From: Planococcus sp. CP5-4_YE
GTDB lineage: Bacteria; Bacillota; Bacilli; Bacillales_A; Planococcaceae
Direction of reading: 5' to 3'
Length of the DNA stretch: 64,000 bases
Assembly (NCBI RefSeq): GCF_019042655.1
Contig: NZ_JAHPZO010000006.1
Location: 124,008 to 188,007 of the forward strand
Shown here piece by piece: positions 47,289-55,286 of the stretch (the stretch's first letter is position 1; the number at the start of each line of letters is the position of its first letter). The notes below the pieces were generated by a model. That model was not told where the DNA came from. It worked only from the letters and a program-made list of their open reading frames with translations, and did not search any database. The position numbers were made by a program, and so were the translations under genes.

Positions 47289-47403
47289 GATTCCACTGGA
47301 ATTCCATAGAAGTTTTTCAAATACTGCAAGTAACAATTTATCTCCACATGCACCAATTCGCCTTGGCGGCATAACAGTTGATAAGTAGAAACGGAGACAA
47401 AAT

Positions 47404-47446
47404 TTTACATAATTTTAACAAAGGCTTAATAATCATTCATTATACT
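47404..47446 (+). promoter_or_regulatory. Possible weaker direct-repeat promoter, site E (EAL gene)
   Basis: TTTACA (47404-47409), TTTAAC (47414-47419), 5 bp, CTTAAT (47425-47430), 10 bp, TATACT (47441-47446). The spacing of the last three elements is that of sites A-C, but CTTAAT matches TTTAAC at only 3 to 4 positions. The TATACT is a good -10 box. Confidence 0.45.
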
Positions 47447-47500
47447 AGAAACACAATAGAGACTTTGAATCGTTAAAAAAGGAGAAGGATTCCCATTAGC

Positions 47501-48343
47501 TTGAGCAGTGCGATTGAATTTATACATTATCTAAATGAAAACCAAAAAACCCTTTATGCGGATAGTCAAAAAGATAAAGAAGTTAAGCGACTCATGACCC
47601 AAGAGAATTTCAGTACTGCTTTTCAGCCGATTGTTTCTTTGACAGAAGGCCAAACTATTGGATTCGAAGTGCTCAATAGACCCAAAAGCAGCATTCATTT
47701 TCCCACGACTGAAGATTTTTATAGTTATATAGGAAAAAGCAATAATGTTTTTCAACTAGAAGGAGTTCTAAGGAATCTTTCATTACGGAGATATGCAGAA
47801 CAGTCCATCAAAGGCGAAGACACAGAACAAGGGTTAATTTTTTTGAACATACAGCCGCAAGTATTGACCGATCCAGCCTACCGAAGTGGAACGACCTTGG
47901 ACTTATTGAAGAAGTACGGGATTTCTCCTACCCGCGTCGTATTGGAACTGACAGAAAAAGAAGCTGTAAGCGATTATCTGAGCTTTGAAAAAACTATAGA
48001 TAACTACCGTAAACAAGGATTCCGTATTGCTATTGACGATGCGGGCACAGGATACAACAGCTTAAAAACTATTATTTCCGTAAAGCCAGAGTTCATTAAA
48101 CTTGATAAATTCCTTATACGAGACATTCATAGACAGCCATCCCAACAACAATTAGTAGACCTTCTTCTGGAATTTTCTGTGCAAGCCGATACTTATATCA
48201 TTGCTGAAGGAATTGAAAGCAGTATGGAATTACAGTTCTTAAAAAAATTGGGGATTCATTTTGGGCAAGGATATGCCCTAGGACGCCCAGATGCACTGCT
48301 GAAAAAAGGCACAGCCAACCTACATGAACCAGTACAGCAATAA
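47501..48343 (+). CDS. EAL-domain cyclic-di-GMP phosphodiesterase, stand-alone
   Basis: 280 residues from a TTG at 47501; GGAGAAGG lies about 10 bp upstream and no ATG is near. Residues 1-35 are hydrophilic; the rest is one EAL domain. Catalytic residues are kept: Glu56 (EVLNRP in place of EALxR), Asn116 (LNIQP), Glu149 (ELTEKE), Asp179-Asp180 (IDDAGTG), Lys200 (IKLDKF), the Glu in IAEGIES and the Gln in GQGYALGRP. It should therefore hydrolyse c-di-GMP to pGpG in the cytoplasm. No sensor domain is fused. It could set the ligand level for the YdaK-like receptors at 18-24 kb. Confidence 0.9.
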   Translation: MSSAIEFIHYLNENQKTLYADSQKDKEVKRLMTQENFSTAFQPIVSLTEGQTIGFEVLNRPKSSIHFPTTEDFYSYIGKSNNVFQLEGVLRNLSLRRYAEQSIKGEDTEQGLIFLNIQPQVLTDPAYRSGTTLDLLKKYGISPTRVVLELTEKEAVSDYLSFEKTIDNYRKQGFRIAIDDAGTGYNSLKTIISVKPEFIKLDKFLIRDIHRQPSQQQLVDLLLEFSVQADTYIIAEGIESSMELQFLKKLGIHFGQGYALGRPDALLKKGTANLHEPVQQ

Positions 48344-48660
48344 ATTCCTTTAACTTTCACCACTCCAAAACTGCAATACTGGCTTCGATCGTTGAAAATT
48401 CTAATCGAATATTGACGGATGAGGGAACTCATTGTTGAAAAGGCCAATTTTCAAAATAAGAACCTATACAAATTTGTATAGGTTCTTATTTGGCATTATT
48501 CAATGATTCCCTATCAATATTTCAATGTTTCCACCACTTCGTTATCCAACTCCCTTGGAACTGTTCCCCATTTTTATTAGCGGCTCTATACTATCATCAC
48601 CGATCCTAAAAAGCAGGACTGATCAGCCAAAAATCTTGGCCAGCCCCGCCATCTACCTCC
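48344..48660. other. Intergenic region with a perfect palindrome
   Basis: About 317 bp between convergent genes. Apart from the palindrome at 48455-48490 nothing coding or structured is seen. Confidence 0.5.
48455..48490. terminator. Perfect 36-bp palindrome, probable bidirectional terminator
   Basis: Two 18-bp arms without spacer (half-site AAGAACCTATACAAA). The ends give short A/T runs on both strands. It lies 112 bp after the EAL stop and could terminate both convergent units. Confidence 0.6.
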
Positions 48661-49839
48661 TCACTGCGCTTCACCAATCACACTCGATCGTTCCATTAGA
48701 CAACTTCGATAATAATGATCCATTTCTTCCCACAAGGATTCATTGCTGAAATTCTGGCGCACCCATTCTTTGCCAGCAGCACCCAACTGATCACGCAATC
48801 CAGGATTATCGATTAACATGCCGAGTTTTTCCATGATATCCTGATGGCTATCGGGGTCGACCAAATAACCGGTCTCCGCGTCCACCAAGGTGTCCCGAGC
48901 ACCCGTGACATCCGCTGCGATGACCGGTATTCCCGTCAGCGCCGCTTCCGCCGACACATTGCCGAACCCTTCACGCTTCGTCAGGAATAAAAACAGATCC
49001 ATCAAATGATAAAACGGGACGGGGTCCAATTGGTAATCTTCGTGGACGATATGTGGGTGATCGGTAATTGTCTTACGCGTCCATCCGGAAACCGCATCCA
49101 CCGATTCGTAATCGCCGATGATCAGCAGCCGCAAATTCGGATGGTGGGCGTGCAATTCGGTAAAGGCACGCACTGTTTCGTCGATGCCTTTATCTTTGGT
49201 GATCCTCCCCATTGACCCGAGTACAAGTTCATCACCGGTCCATCCATATGCTTGGCGCTTTTCCTCTACACGCCGTTTCATCTCGTCATCCAGTTCGAAA
49301 CGCTGCAGGTCAAAGCCGTTGACGCTGCCATGCCCGAGAATCTTGATTTTATCTGCTGGGGCGATGCCAAGTTCGACAATCTGGCGCTTCAGGCTCGGAG
49401 AGACAGCAAGCATGTGGGTCGATGATGCGGCGGCGATTTTCTCTGCCATCAACAGGATCTGCCGCTTGATGCCCCGGGTTGTCTCGAGGCGCAAGCCCAG
49501 CACATTGTAAATCCGTACCGGCACCCTACAGAAATAAGCAGCAAGGGACACAATCAATCCGGCTTTCGGCGTTCCGGCATTGACGATATCCGGTTTTTCA
49601 GAGCGAATGACGCGCATGCAGGTAAAAAGCGATTCCAGATCTTTTTTTAAGGCAATTTCACGTTCCATATTGACGTGCAGGACCTTCACACCTTCTTCTT
49701 GTTCGAAGATTTCTGCGTAGCTCCCTTCCGAACTCAATGCTTTCACTTCATAGCCACGCGTCTCCAATGTCTTTAATTGCCCCTTCACTAACTGCAAGCT
49801 TTGGGCAATGGTCATGGCGTGCAGCACTTTCGCTGTCAT
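48661..49839 (-). CDS. GT4 glycosyltransferase, paralogue 2
   Basis: 392 residues from the ATG at 49839 (AAAGGGAG upstream); 28 in-frame residues upstream overlap the HprK-like gene and lack a site. GT-B fold: VLHAMTIAQSLQLVKGQLKTL at the start, NAGTPKAGLIVSLAA, LGSMGRITKDKGIDE, LFLFLTKREGFGNVSAEAALTG (the E-x7-E acceptor region) and GARDTLVDAETGYLVDP. It is closely similar throughout to the GT4 at 50979-52157, which has the same length. The last gene of the second polysaccharide cluster. Donor sugar unknown. Confidence 0.9.
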   Translation of the reverse strand: MTAKVLHAMTIAQSLQLVKGQLKTLETRGYEVKALSSEGSYAEIFEQEEGVKVLHVNMEREIALKKDLESLFTCMRVIRSEKPDIVNAGTPKAGLIVSLAAYFCRVPVRIYNVLGLRLETTRGIKRQILLMAEKIAAASSTHMLAVSPSLKRQIVELGIAPADKIKILGHGSVNGFDLQRFELDDEMKRRVEEKRQAYGWTGDELVLGSMGRITKDKGIDETVRAFTELHAHHPNLRLLIIGDYESVDAVSGWTRKTITDHPHIVHEDYQLDPVPFYHLMDLFLFLTKREGFGNVSAEAALTGIPVIAADVTGARDTLVDAETGYLVDPDSHQDIMEKLGMLIDNPGLRDQLGAAGKEWVRQNFSNESLWEEMDHYYRSCLMERSSVIGEAQ

Positions 49840-49855
49840 GATGGACCGCTCCCTT

Positions 49856-50932
49856 TCAGGCCCCTTGCACCGCTTGGGCAGATGCAACCGGGCTGCCGAT
49901 TTGTTCGAGTAGTTCCTTTGCATAATGCGTGGCGTTATTCTTTTTCACGGAAAACACTTTTTCGCTGCCACGAATCAATTTGGTCAAAACTTCGCGTTCA
50001 TTGGCGAGTGCCTGGTCGATTTTCAATTCCGGATTGAAGAATTCATACGCAGTGAGTAAGGGCGAGCGTAAATAATTGAATTCATAGCGGTTCAAGTTCA
50101 TCAGCTTCTGGAGCGCTACGGCTTCAGTCTGTTCGGCGACATAATCATCGCCGCGTTCCAAAATGGCGACATGCGTCACCACTTGGTGGTCGAGTATCGA
50201 CTGTTCGCCGACGTATTCCGTGATCGGGTCTGGCTTTTTAAAGCTGATGTATTCCATGACCGGCAACAATTTATCGACACGATTTTTAATCTTCGCGCCC
50301 ATCCCCTGTTCGACAGTGGAGTAATAACGGAATGTGCTCGTCCACGGAACGGAATGGATTGTTTTGCCGTCTGTGATGGCTAGATCTTCCGCGATGAATT
50401 CGGCGCCGTGTTCCATGCAAGCCGTCATGCTGCTTAATGTCTTGCCGGTATCCGGCGGGGCAAAAACTGTCAAAGTCGATTCATCTTTCTTGAACGCGGA
50501 ACAATGAATCGGCGCATAGCCTTTTTTCAATAACAATAATGTCGCAAGATCAGTCATGATGTAACCGATGGAATGAAGGTTCATGATTCTGTGGGTAATG
50601 AGTTTATAGTAAGCGCGGTTGACGGTGATTTTCGGCTCGTCCGTTAAAAACCCTTCCGCGCGAATGCGCATGCGTCCTTTGCCGGCGTAATTTCGTGTAT
50701 AGTAAATTTTGTCAGCTTCAGGCGTGCCGCTGAAATAATGATATTTCCCCATCGCTTCATGTTCCGCATCATCATTGAATTCCTTTAACTCGACCTGCAT
50801 GCGAACCACGCAGCGCTCGTATTGTTCCCTCGTGCCTTCAGGAACGTTATGACCATAGGACCAGCCGAAATTTTTAATGTTCGTTTTGACACCCAGTACT
50901 CCAGCAGACGCAATATAATAATATGTTTTCAA
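49856..50932 (-). CDS. HprK-like P-loop protein in polysaccharide cluster
   Basis: The 358-residue protein's central part resembles the kinase domain of HPr kinase. PIHCSAFKKDESTLTVFAPPDTGKTLSSM (141-169) contains a P-loop at 158-165. AEFIAEDLAITDGK follows, with Asp183 in the place of the HprK Asp pair, and then SVPWTSTF. The N-terminal 135 residues (KTYYYIASAGVLGVKTNIKNF) are not recognised. Such HprK-like proteins occur in capsule clusters, and their substrate is not known. It sits between the two GT4 genes. It may phosphorylate a small molecule or sugar rather than HPr, since the HPr-binding part is not evident. Confidence 0.7.
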   Translation of the reverse strand: MKTYYYIASAGVLGVKTNIKNFGWSYGHNVPEGTREQYERCVVRMQVELKEFNDDAEHEAMGKYHYFSGTPEADKIYYTRNYAGKGRMRIRAEGFLTDEPKITVNRAYYKLITHRIMNLHSIGYIMTDLATLLLLKKGYAPIHCSAFKKDESTLTVFAPPDTGKTLSSMTACMEHGAEFIAEDLAITDGKTIHSVPWTSTFRYYSTVEQGMGAKIKNRVDKLLPVMEYISFKKPDPITEYVGEQSILDHQVVTHVAILERGDDYVAEQTEAVALQKLMNLNRYEFNYLRSPLLTAYEFFNPELKIDQALANEREVLTKLIRGSEKVFSVKKNNATHYAKELLEQIGSPVASAQAVQGA

Positions 50933-50978
50933 ATGAAACTCCCCTTTGTTTTTGATTTTCCCCGCATGACCTGAACCC

Positions 50979-52157
50979 TTAGTTCACTTCGCCAGCTGGC
51001 ACCAGCGATTCGCTGAGGCAGTTTTTATAAAAACTGTCCAGCTCTTTCCATAGCACCTCGTTGCTGAAATGGGTACTTGCCCACTCCCGCCCAGCTTCCC
51101 CAAACCGAGCGCGCAAACTATTGGATGCTATCAACCTGTGGATCGTCTCCGTGATTTGCTGGAGGTTTTCAGGATCTACCAGCAAACCGGTCTTTTCGTC
51201 GATGATCGTATTTCGTGCTCCTGTGACATCGGATGCGACGACCGGCAGCCCACATAAGGCGGCTTCGATAGCCACATTGCCAAAACCTTCACGTTTCGTC
51301 AGGAACACGAAGATATCCATCAAATGGTAATAAACGACCGGATCCGGAAGAAATCCGGTTTTGATGATCTTTGGATTGTTCTCGATTTCCCATTTTGCAC
51401 CTGCTTCCACTGGGTCATCGTCTTCATAATCGCCGACGATGAGCAAGCGCAGTTGCTCGTTTTGAAGACTTAACATTTTGAAAGCGGAGACCAGTTCATT
51501 GACTCCTTTATCTTTTGTCAGCCTGCCGACAAATCCGAGAACGACATGTTCTTTACCGATTTTATAGCGATTGCGCAGCTCATTTCCGTCTGCTTCAATT
51601 TCAGGAGTGAACTGGAATCTCGCTACATCAAATCCGTCGCCGCTGCCTTTTCCAAGCACGCTGATTTTTTCTTCACCCGCGATGCCGAATTCGATTGCCC
51701 TTTCCCGCAAGCTGTCCGATACTGCCAAACAATGGGTTGCAGAAGACGCAGCAAGCTTTTCCATAGTCAGCAACAAATTGCGCTTCCATCCCGCTGTCGT
51801 CTCCAGCCTCAAGCCGCGCATCGTATAAACCCTCACAGGCACACGGCATATACGTGCAGCCACTGTAACCACCAGCCCGGCTTTCGGCGTGCTCGCATTG
51901 ACAATTAACGGGTGTTCGCGGCGAAACAACGCAATGCAGCGGGCAAGCGATTGCGCATCATGGAGCGGTGAGATGCCCCTATCCATCGGCAACTCGAGCA
52001 TTTCCACTTGTTCGCTTGATTGAAACTCATCGAATCCCGCCCCTCTGGAACTTAAAGCTTTTGGTTCGAATCCTCGGCCTTTCAAGTAGCGCAGTTGGCC
52101 ATTCATAAAGCTCAAACTTTCCGAAACAGTTACGGCGTGAATCAGTTTCGTTGTCAT
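50979..52157 (-). CDS. GT4 glycosyltransferase, paralogue 1
   Basis: 392 residues, same length and organisation as the GT4 at 48661-49839: LIHAVTVSESLSFMNGQLRYL, NASTPKAGLVVTVAA, VLGFVGRLTKDKGVNELV, IFVFLTKREGFGNVAIEAAL and GARNTIIDEKTGLLVDP. The two most likely arose by duplication, with the HprK-like gene between them, and add two different or successive sugars. It lies 15 bp downstream of the sugar-transferase gene in one operon. Confidence 0.91.
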   Translation of the reverse strand: MTTKLIHAVTVSESLSFMNGQLRYLKGRGFEPKALSSRGAGFDEFQSSEQVEMLELPMDRGISPLHDAQSLARCIALFRREHPLIVNASTPKAGLVVTVAARICRVPVRVYTMRGLRLETTAGWKRNLLLTMEKLAASSATHCLAVSDSLRERAIEFGIAGEEKISVLGKGSGDGFDVARFQFTPEIEADGNELRNRYKIGKEHVVLGFVGRLTKDKGVNELVSAFKMLSLQNEQLRLLIVGDYEDDDPVEAGAKWEIENNPKIIKTGFLPDPVVYYHLMDIFVFLTKREGFGNVAIEAALCGLPVVASDVTGARNTIIDEKTGLLVDPENLQQITETIHRLIASNSLRARFGEAGREWASTHFSNEVLWKELDSFYKNCLSESLVPAGEVN

Positions 52158-52172
52158 GGCATTACCCTCCGC

Positions 52173-52793
52173 TCAGCTTTTTTCATAAATTTCTTCTGTC
52201 CGGAATACCTTAACCACCGTTTGCACCAAGATGTACAAATCGAGACGCAAACTTTTGCGGTTAATATAATCGATATCGATATCAATTTTTTCATCCCAGC
52301 TCAATGTGTTGCGCCCGCTCACTTGCGCAAGGCCCGTGACTCCCGGTTTCACCATCAGCCGCTGCTTCTGGTAATCGTTGTAGTTATCGGTTTGATCGGT
52401 GACGGTTGGGCGAGGGCCGATGAACGACATATCGCCTTTGACGATGTTGATCAGCTGGGGAAGTTCATCGATGCTTGTTTTACGGAGAATATTGCCGACT
52501 TTCGTAATGCTCGGGTCGCCGTCGAATGGGTTGATGCGGTTGCGTTTCTTATCGCGGCCATGCTCCATCGTCCGGAATTTATAGATAGTGAAATGCCGTC
52601 CATATAGTCCGCCGCGCTGCTGCTTGAACATGGCGGGCCCTTTCGACTCGATTCGGACCAATAGAGCGACAGCTAACAATAATGGCGATAAGACCAATAA
52701 CATCAAAGCGGCAATCACGACTTCCAGCAATCTTGCCACCGCGTTCGAGCGCTTTGGCTGCTTTTTTTCTTCACTGAAATCTCCAACGATCAT
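52173..52793 (-). CDS. Undecaprenyl-phosphate sugar phosphotransferase (priming transferase)
   Basis: 206 residues from the ATG at 52793 with GAGGAGGGAG 7 bp upstream; an ATG nine codons earlier lies across that site. One membrane helix (about 20-45) and the cytoplasmic bacterial sugar transferase domain, with KGPAMFKQQRGGLYGRHFTIYKFRTM, LRKTSIDELPQLINIVKGDMS, FIGPRPTV and VKPGVTGLAQVSGRN. It starts repeat-unit synthesis by moving a sugar-1-phosphate to undecaprenyl phosphate. Its presence shows that the cluster makes a Wzy-type, lipid-linked polymer. Confidence 0.94.
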   Translation of the reverse strand: MIVGDFSEEKKQPKRSNAVARLLEVVIAALMLLVLSPLLLAVALLVRIESKGPAMFKQQRGGLYGRHFTIYKFRTMEHGRDKKRNRINPFDGDPSITKVGNILRKTSIDELPQLINIVKGDMSFIGPRPTVTDQTDNYNDYQKQRLMVKPGVTGLAQVSGRNTLSWDEKIDIDIDYINRKSLRLDLYILVQTVVKVFRTEEIYEKS

Positions 52794-52807
52794 TGGTTGC
52801 TCCCTCC

Positions 52808-53989
52808 TCACATTCTCCATAAAGTCATCTTCTCAGGTTTTTCATTTCGTTCGAGTATGCTTTTAACATCAAAGACATAACCTTCCTTGCCTTCAAGCAA
52901 GCGCTCGAATAACTTCCATCCTGCTTTCCGGTAAGCTTCATGCGGTACTGCGAGTATCACCGAAACCGCCGGAAGCAGCTCCTCCTGCCGTGTCAGCAAA
53001 ACCCCACATACGCATTCCACCTGCCCCAGTTCGAGTTGAGCATCCGCCACCTGGACATCTACTCCGTATTCACGTAGCTCTGAAACAAGTTCCAACACCC
53101 CCGTCTCCGGTGTTCCGCTTGTGCCATCTTGTTTCGTGACGCCAAGCACCGTAATGCGCGCCTCATGGATGACGATTTCGTTTTGAACCAACTTTTTGAT
53201 GATCCGCTGTGCCACTTGATGCCCTTTCTTTTCACCTTTGCACCAAAATTGATCTATACCGTGCCATAGCCCGGTGCGATCCCCTAGAAGATCAGGTTCA
53301 AATTTGATGAACCCCCGCTTTGTATTGGCGGTTTCCAGTACATCGTGTGTATCAATTCCCTGCTGATTCAAGGTCAGCGCCACTTCGTTCATCAAGGCGG
53401 TATTCACTTCTTTTTGGGCGATTTCGAGCAATTGGGCAGCTTCAGCGACACGGATCGATTTCGCCTTGTAAATGCCGCCATCGTGGATCGGTATATATAA
53501 ATCAGCAAGGTAATCGGTGACTGGACCGCTTTGCCCGGCAATTACTTTGCGCATTTTCACCGTCTTGCCTTGCGGGTCGTTGCTGTGCCATCTAGAAGGT
53601 GCAAAGCCGACAAAAAATTCTTTTCCTGCGCTAAATCCGGAATGCTGTTCGAGCAGAGGGATGCAAATTTCTTCAGTGGTGCCAGGATACACTGGAGCTT
53701 CGAAGATGAGCACCGAACCTTTTTTCATATGCTTTCCGACGATTCGGCACCACTCCGAAAGCATGTCCAATGTATAGGCTGGATGCTTTGACCCAGTCAT
53801 CAGGAGGATGCCGACATCAGCCAATTCTTCTGCTTGATCAGTAAAAGCAATGCCATTCTCCTCAAATCTTGCTTTTTTGGAGCGATCCGGATCGAATACA
53901 AGGACCGGATAAACGGTGCCGAGTGCCGTTGCTGCAAGCAAGCTTGTTTCACTCGCTCCGATAATTGCGATTTTCAAGTTTTCCATCAT
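52808..53989 (-). CDS. Degenerate UDP-sugar dehydrogenase-like protein
   Basis: 393 residues from the ATG at 53989 (AAGGTGG upstream). The overall fold is that of UDP-glucose/UDP-ManNAc dehydrogenases: N-terminal Rossmann domain, APVYPGTTEE, the helix with KEVNTALMNEVAL, GFIKFEPDLLG, and a C-terminal Rossmann domain (ITVLGVTKQDGTSGTPETG). Key residues have changed: the NAD loop GxGxxG reads GASETS, the catalytic Lys and Asn of EAAKLxEN read Gln and Ile (EAAQLLEI), and the catalytic Cys of GGHC is Trp (TGLW); the following Asp is kept. Normal oxidation chemistry is unlikely. A binding, scaffold or different catalytic role is inferred. Confidence 0.8.
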   Translation of the reverse strand: MMENLKIAIIGASETSLLAATALGTVYPVLVFDPDRSKKARFEENGIAFTDQAEELADVGILLMTGSKHPAYTLDMLSEWCRIVGKHMKKGSVLIFEAPVYPGTTEEICIPLLEQHSGFSAGKEFFVGFAPSRWHSNDPQGKTVKMRKVIAGQSGPVTDYLADLYIPIHDGGIYKAKSIRVAEAAQLLEIAQKEVNTALMNEVALTLNQQGIDTHDVLETANTKRGFIKFEPDLLGDRTGLWHGIDQFWCKGEKKGHQVAQRIIKKLVQNEIVIHEARITVLGVTKQDGTSGTPETGVLELVSELREYGVDVQVADAQLELGQVECVCGVLLTRQEELLPAVSVILAVPHEAYRKAGWKLFERLLEGKEGYVFDVKSILERNEKPEKMTLWRM

Positions 53990-55272
53990 GAGTCCACCTT
54001 CTCCCCCTTGCTCCCTGTCCATTTCATTTTGGTAAATTCTAGCAATTGCTTGCTATTCGCTGCAACGTAAGACAGCAATAATAGCGGGATGATCTTATTG
54101 CGGTGGCGCATTGCCGTCCCGGCACTTTGCGTTCCATATGAATAGATAAAAACGGTCATCCCGATTACCAGCAAGATGAATATTTTTGTTCGGACCGGCA
54201 TTTTGCTTCGATAGAGCCCACACAATGTCGCGCCGATCAGGAATAGGTATACACTTGAATCAAACAAGAAACTGACTATGTCTGCCCCTCCCCGCCAATC
54301 GAGCGGAAGCGGCGAAAACAGGAAGTAGAACATTTTAAGCGGTGCCACAAGCAGCGCAGCCATGCCTGATAATCCGCTGAAGCTTGCCAAGTAGACCGAC
54401 CCGCCTTCTGCGAAAATCTCGTAGTCGACTGTCCCGCCTTCTTCCGTAACGAATTTACTCAAGAATACATCGGTGTTTTGGAAGACCAGAAACGAGATGC
54501 CGCCGACAAATAACAAGTAGATAAGCGGTGTGGAAATTTTTCTGCCCATCTTCCCGCGCTCCAACCAGAAGAACGATGCGATATAGACGAGCAGCAAGCC
54601 GATCATGCCGGTATGGAACATCATCGCAAGAATCGACAAGACCACTGCCCAGCCAAATTGAAGAAACGAGCGTTCCCCCATCCAGCGCAGGAAATAATAA
54701 AGCGAGACAGTTGTGAAGAAAATGATCAGTGCCTCACGCAACAGGATGCTCGACATGAAAATACTGTTCGGCATAAGCGTGAAGATGAGCAATGCGATAA
54801 AGCTCAATTTCTTCTCGATCTGCAAATAGTTCAATGATTTGAAAAGGAATACGGCCGAGAACACCCAGCAGGCAATATTGAGGAATTGCGAGTACGCCCT
54901 CTGCTCTCCGATCATATAGTAGAGCCCTGATAAAAATGGCACGTAAACTGTATGGGTCTGATCAAGTGGATATTGGCCGTTCGCTACCAATACGGAGACT
55001 TCATGGAAATACTCCGTATCCGTTCCGCTCGAGAAGATCCCGATCGACGGTACATACAAATCGATGAATAAAATAACCAGCCGAACTGCAAATCCCGCGA
55101 AAATGACAAAGAGCCACTCGTTTTTCAAATTGCGGTATAGATATAAGGAGATGGCGATGATTCCGGTAAAGACCAGAAGCATCGCATAGCCATCACCCGG
55201 CGGAAGAAAATCTTTGATTAAAAATGTTGCAAGAATCTGTACGACAAAAAATCCAAGTACATAAATCATCAA
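53986..55272 (-). CDS. Polytopic membrane protein, probable Wzy-like polysaccharide polymerase
   Basis: The 428-residue protein has about eleven predicted helices. A long extracellular loop near residues 75-105 (GTDTEYFHEVSVLVANGQYPLD) recalls EpsG/GT39-like polymerases and mannosyltransferases. There is a second polar loop around 270-300. No clear enzymatic motif is visible. As the only large polytopic protein besides the flippase in a cluster with a priming transferase, it is the best candidate polymerase. It overlaps the dehydrogenase-like gene by 4 bp and follows the flippase gene by 14 bp. Confidence 0.68.
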   Translation of the reverse strand: MMIYVLGFFVVQILATFLIKDFLPPGDGYAMLLVFTGIIAISLYLYRNLKNEWLFVIFAGFAVRLVILFIDLYVPSIGIFSSGTDTEYFHEVSVLVANGQYPLDQTHTVYVPFLSGLYYMIGEQRAYSQFLNIACWVFSAVFLFKSLNYLQIEKKLSFIALLIFTLMPNSIFMSSILLREALIIFFTTVSLYYFLRWMGERSFLQFGWAVVLSILAMMFHTGMIGLLLVYIASFFWLERGKMGRKISTPLIYLLFVGGISFLVFQNTDVFLSKFVTEEGGTVDYEIFAEGGSVYLASFSGLSGMAALLVAPLKMFYFLFSPLPLDWRGGADIVSFLFDSSVYLFLIGATLCGLYRSKMPVRTKIFILLVIGMTVFIYSYGTQSAGTAMRHRNKIIPLLLLSYVAANSKQLLEFTKMKWTGSKGEKVDS

Positions 55273-55286
55273 CCCACCCCCTTTTT

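Noticed and set aside
48455..48490. Insertion-sequence end or site-specific recombination site
   Set aside because: It is a single perfect palindrome between convergent genes with no recombinase nearby; a bidirectional terminator explains it adequately.
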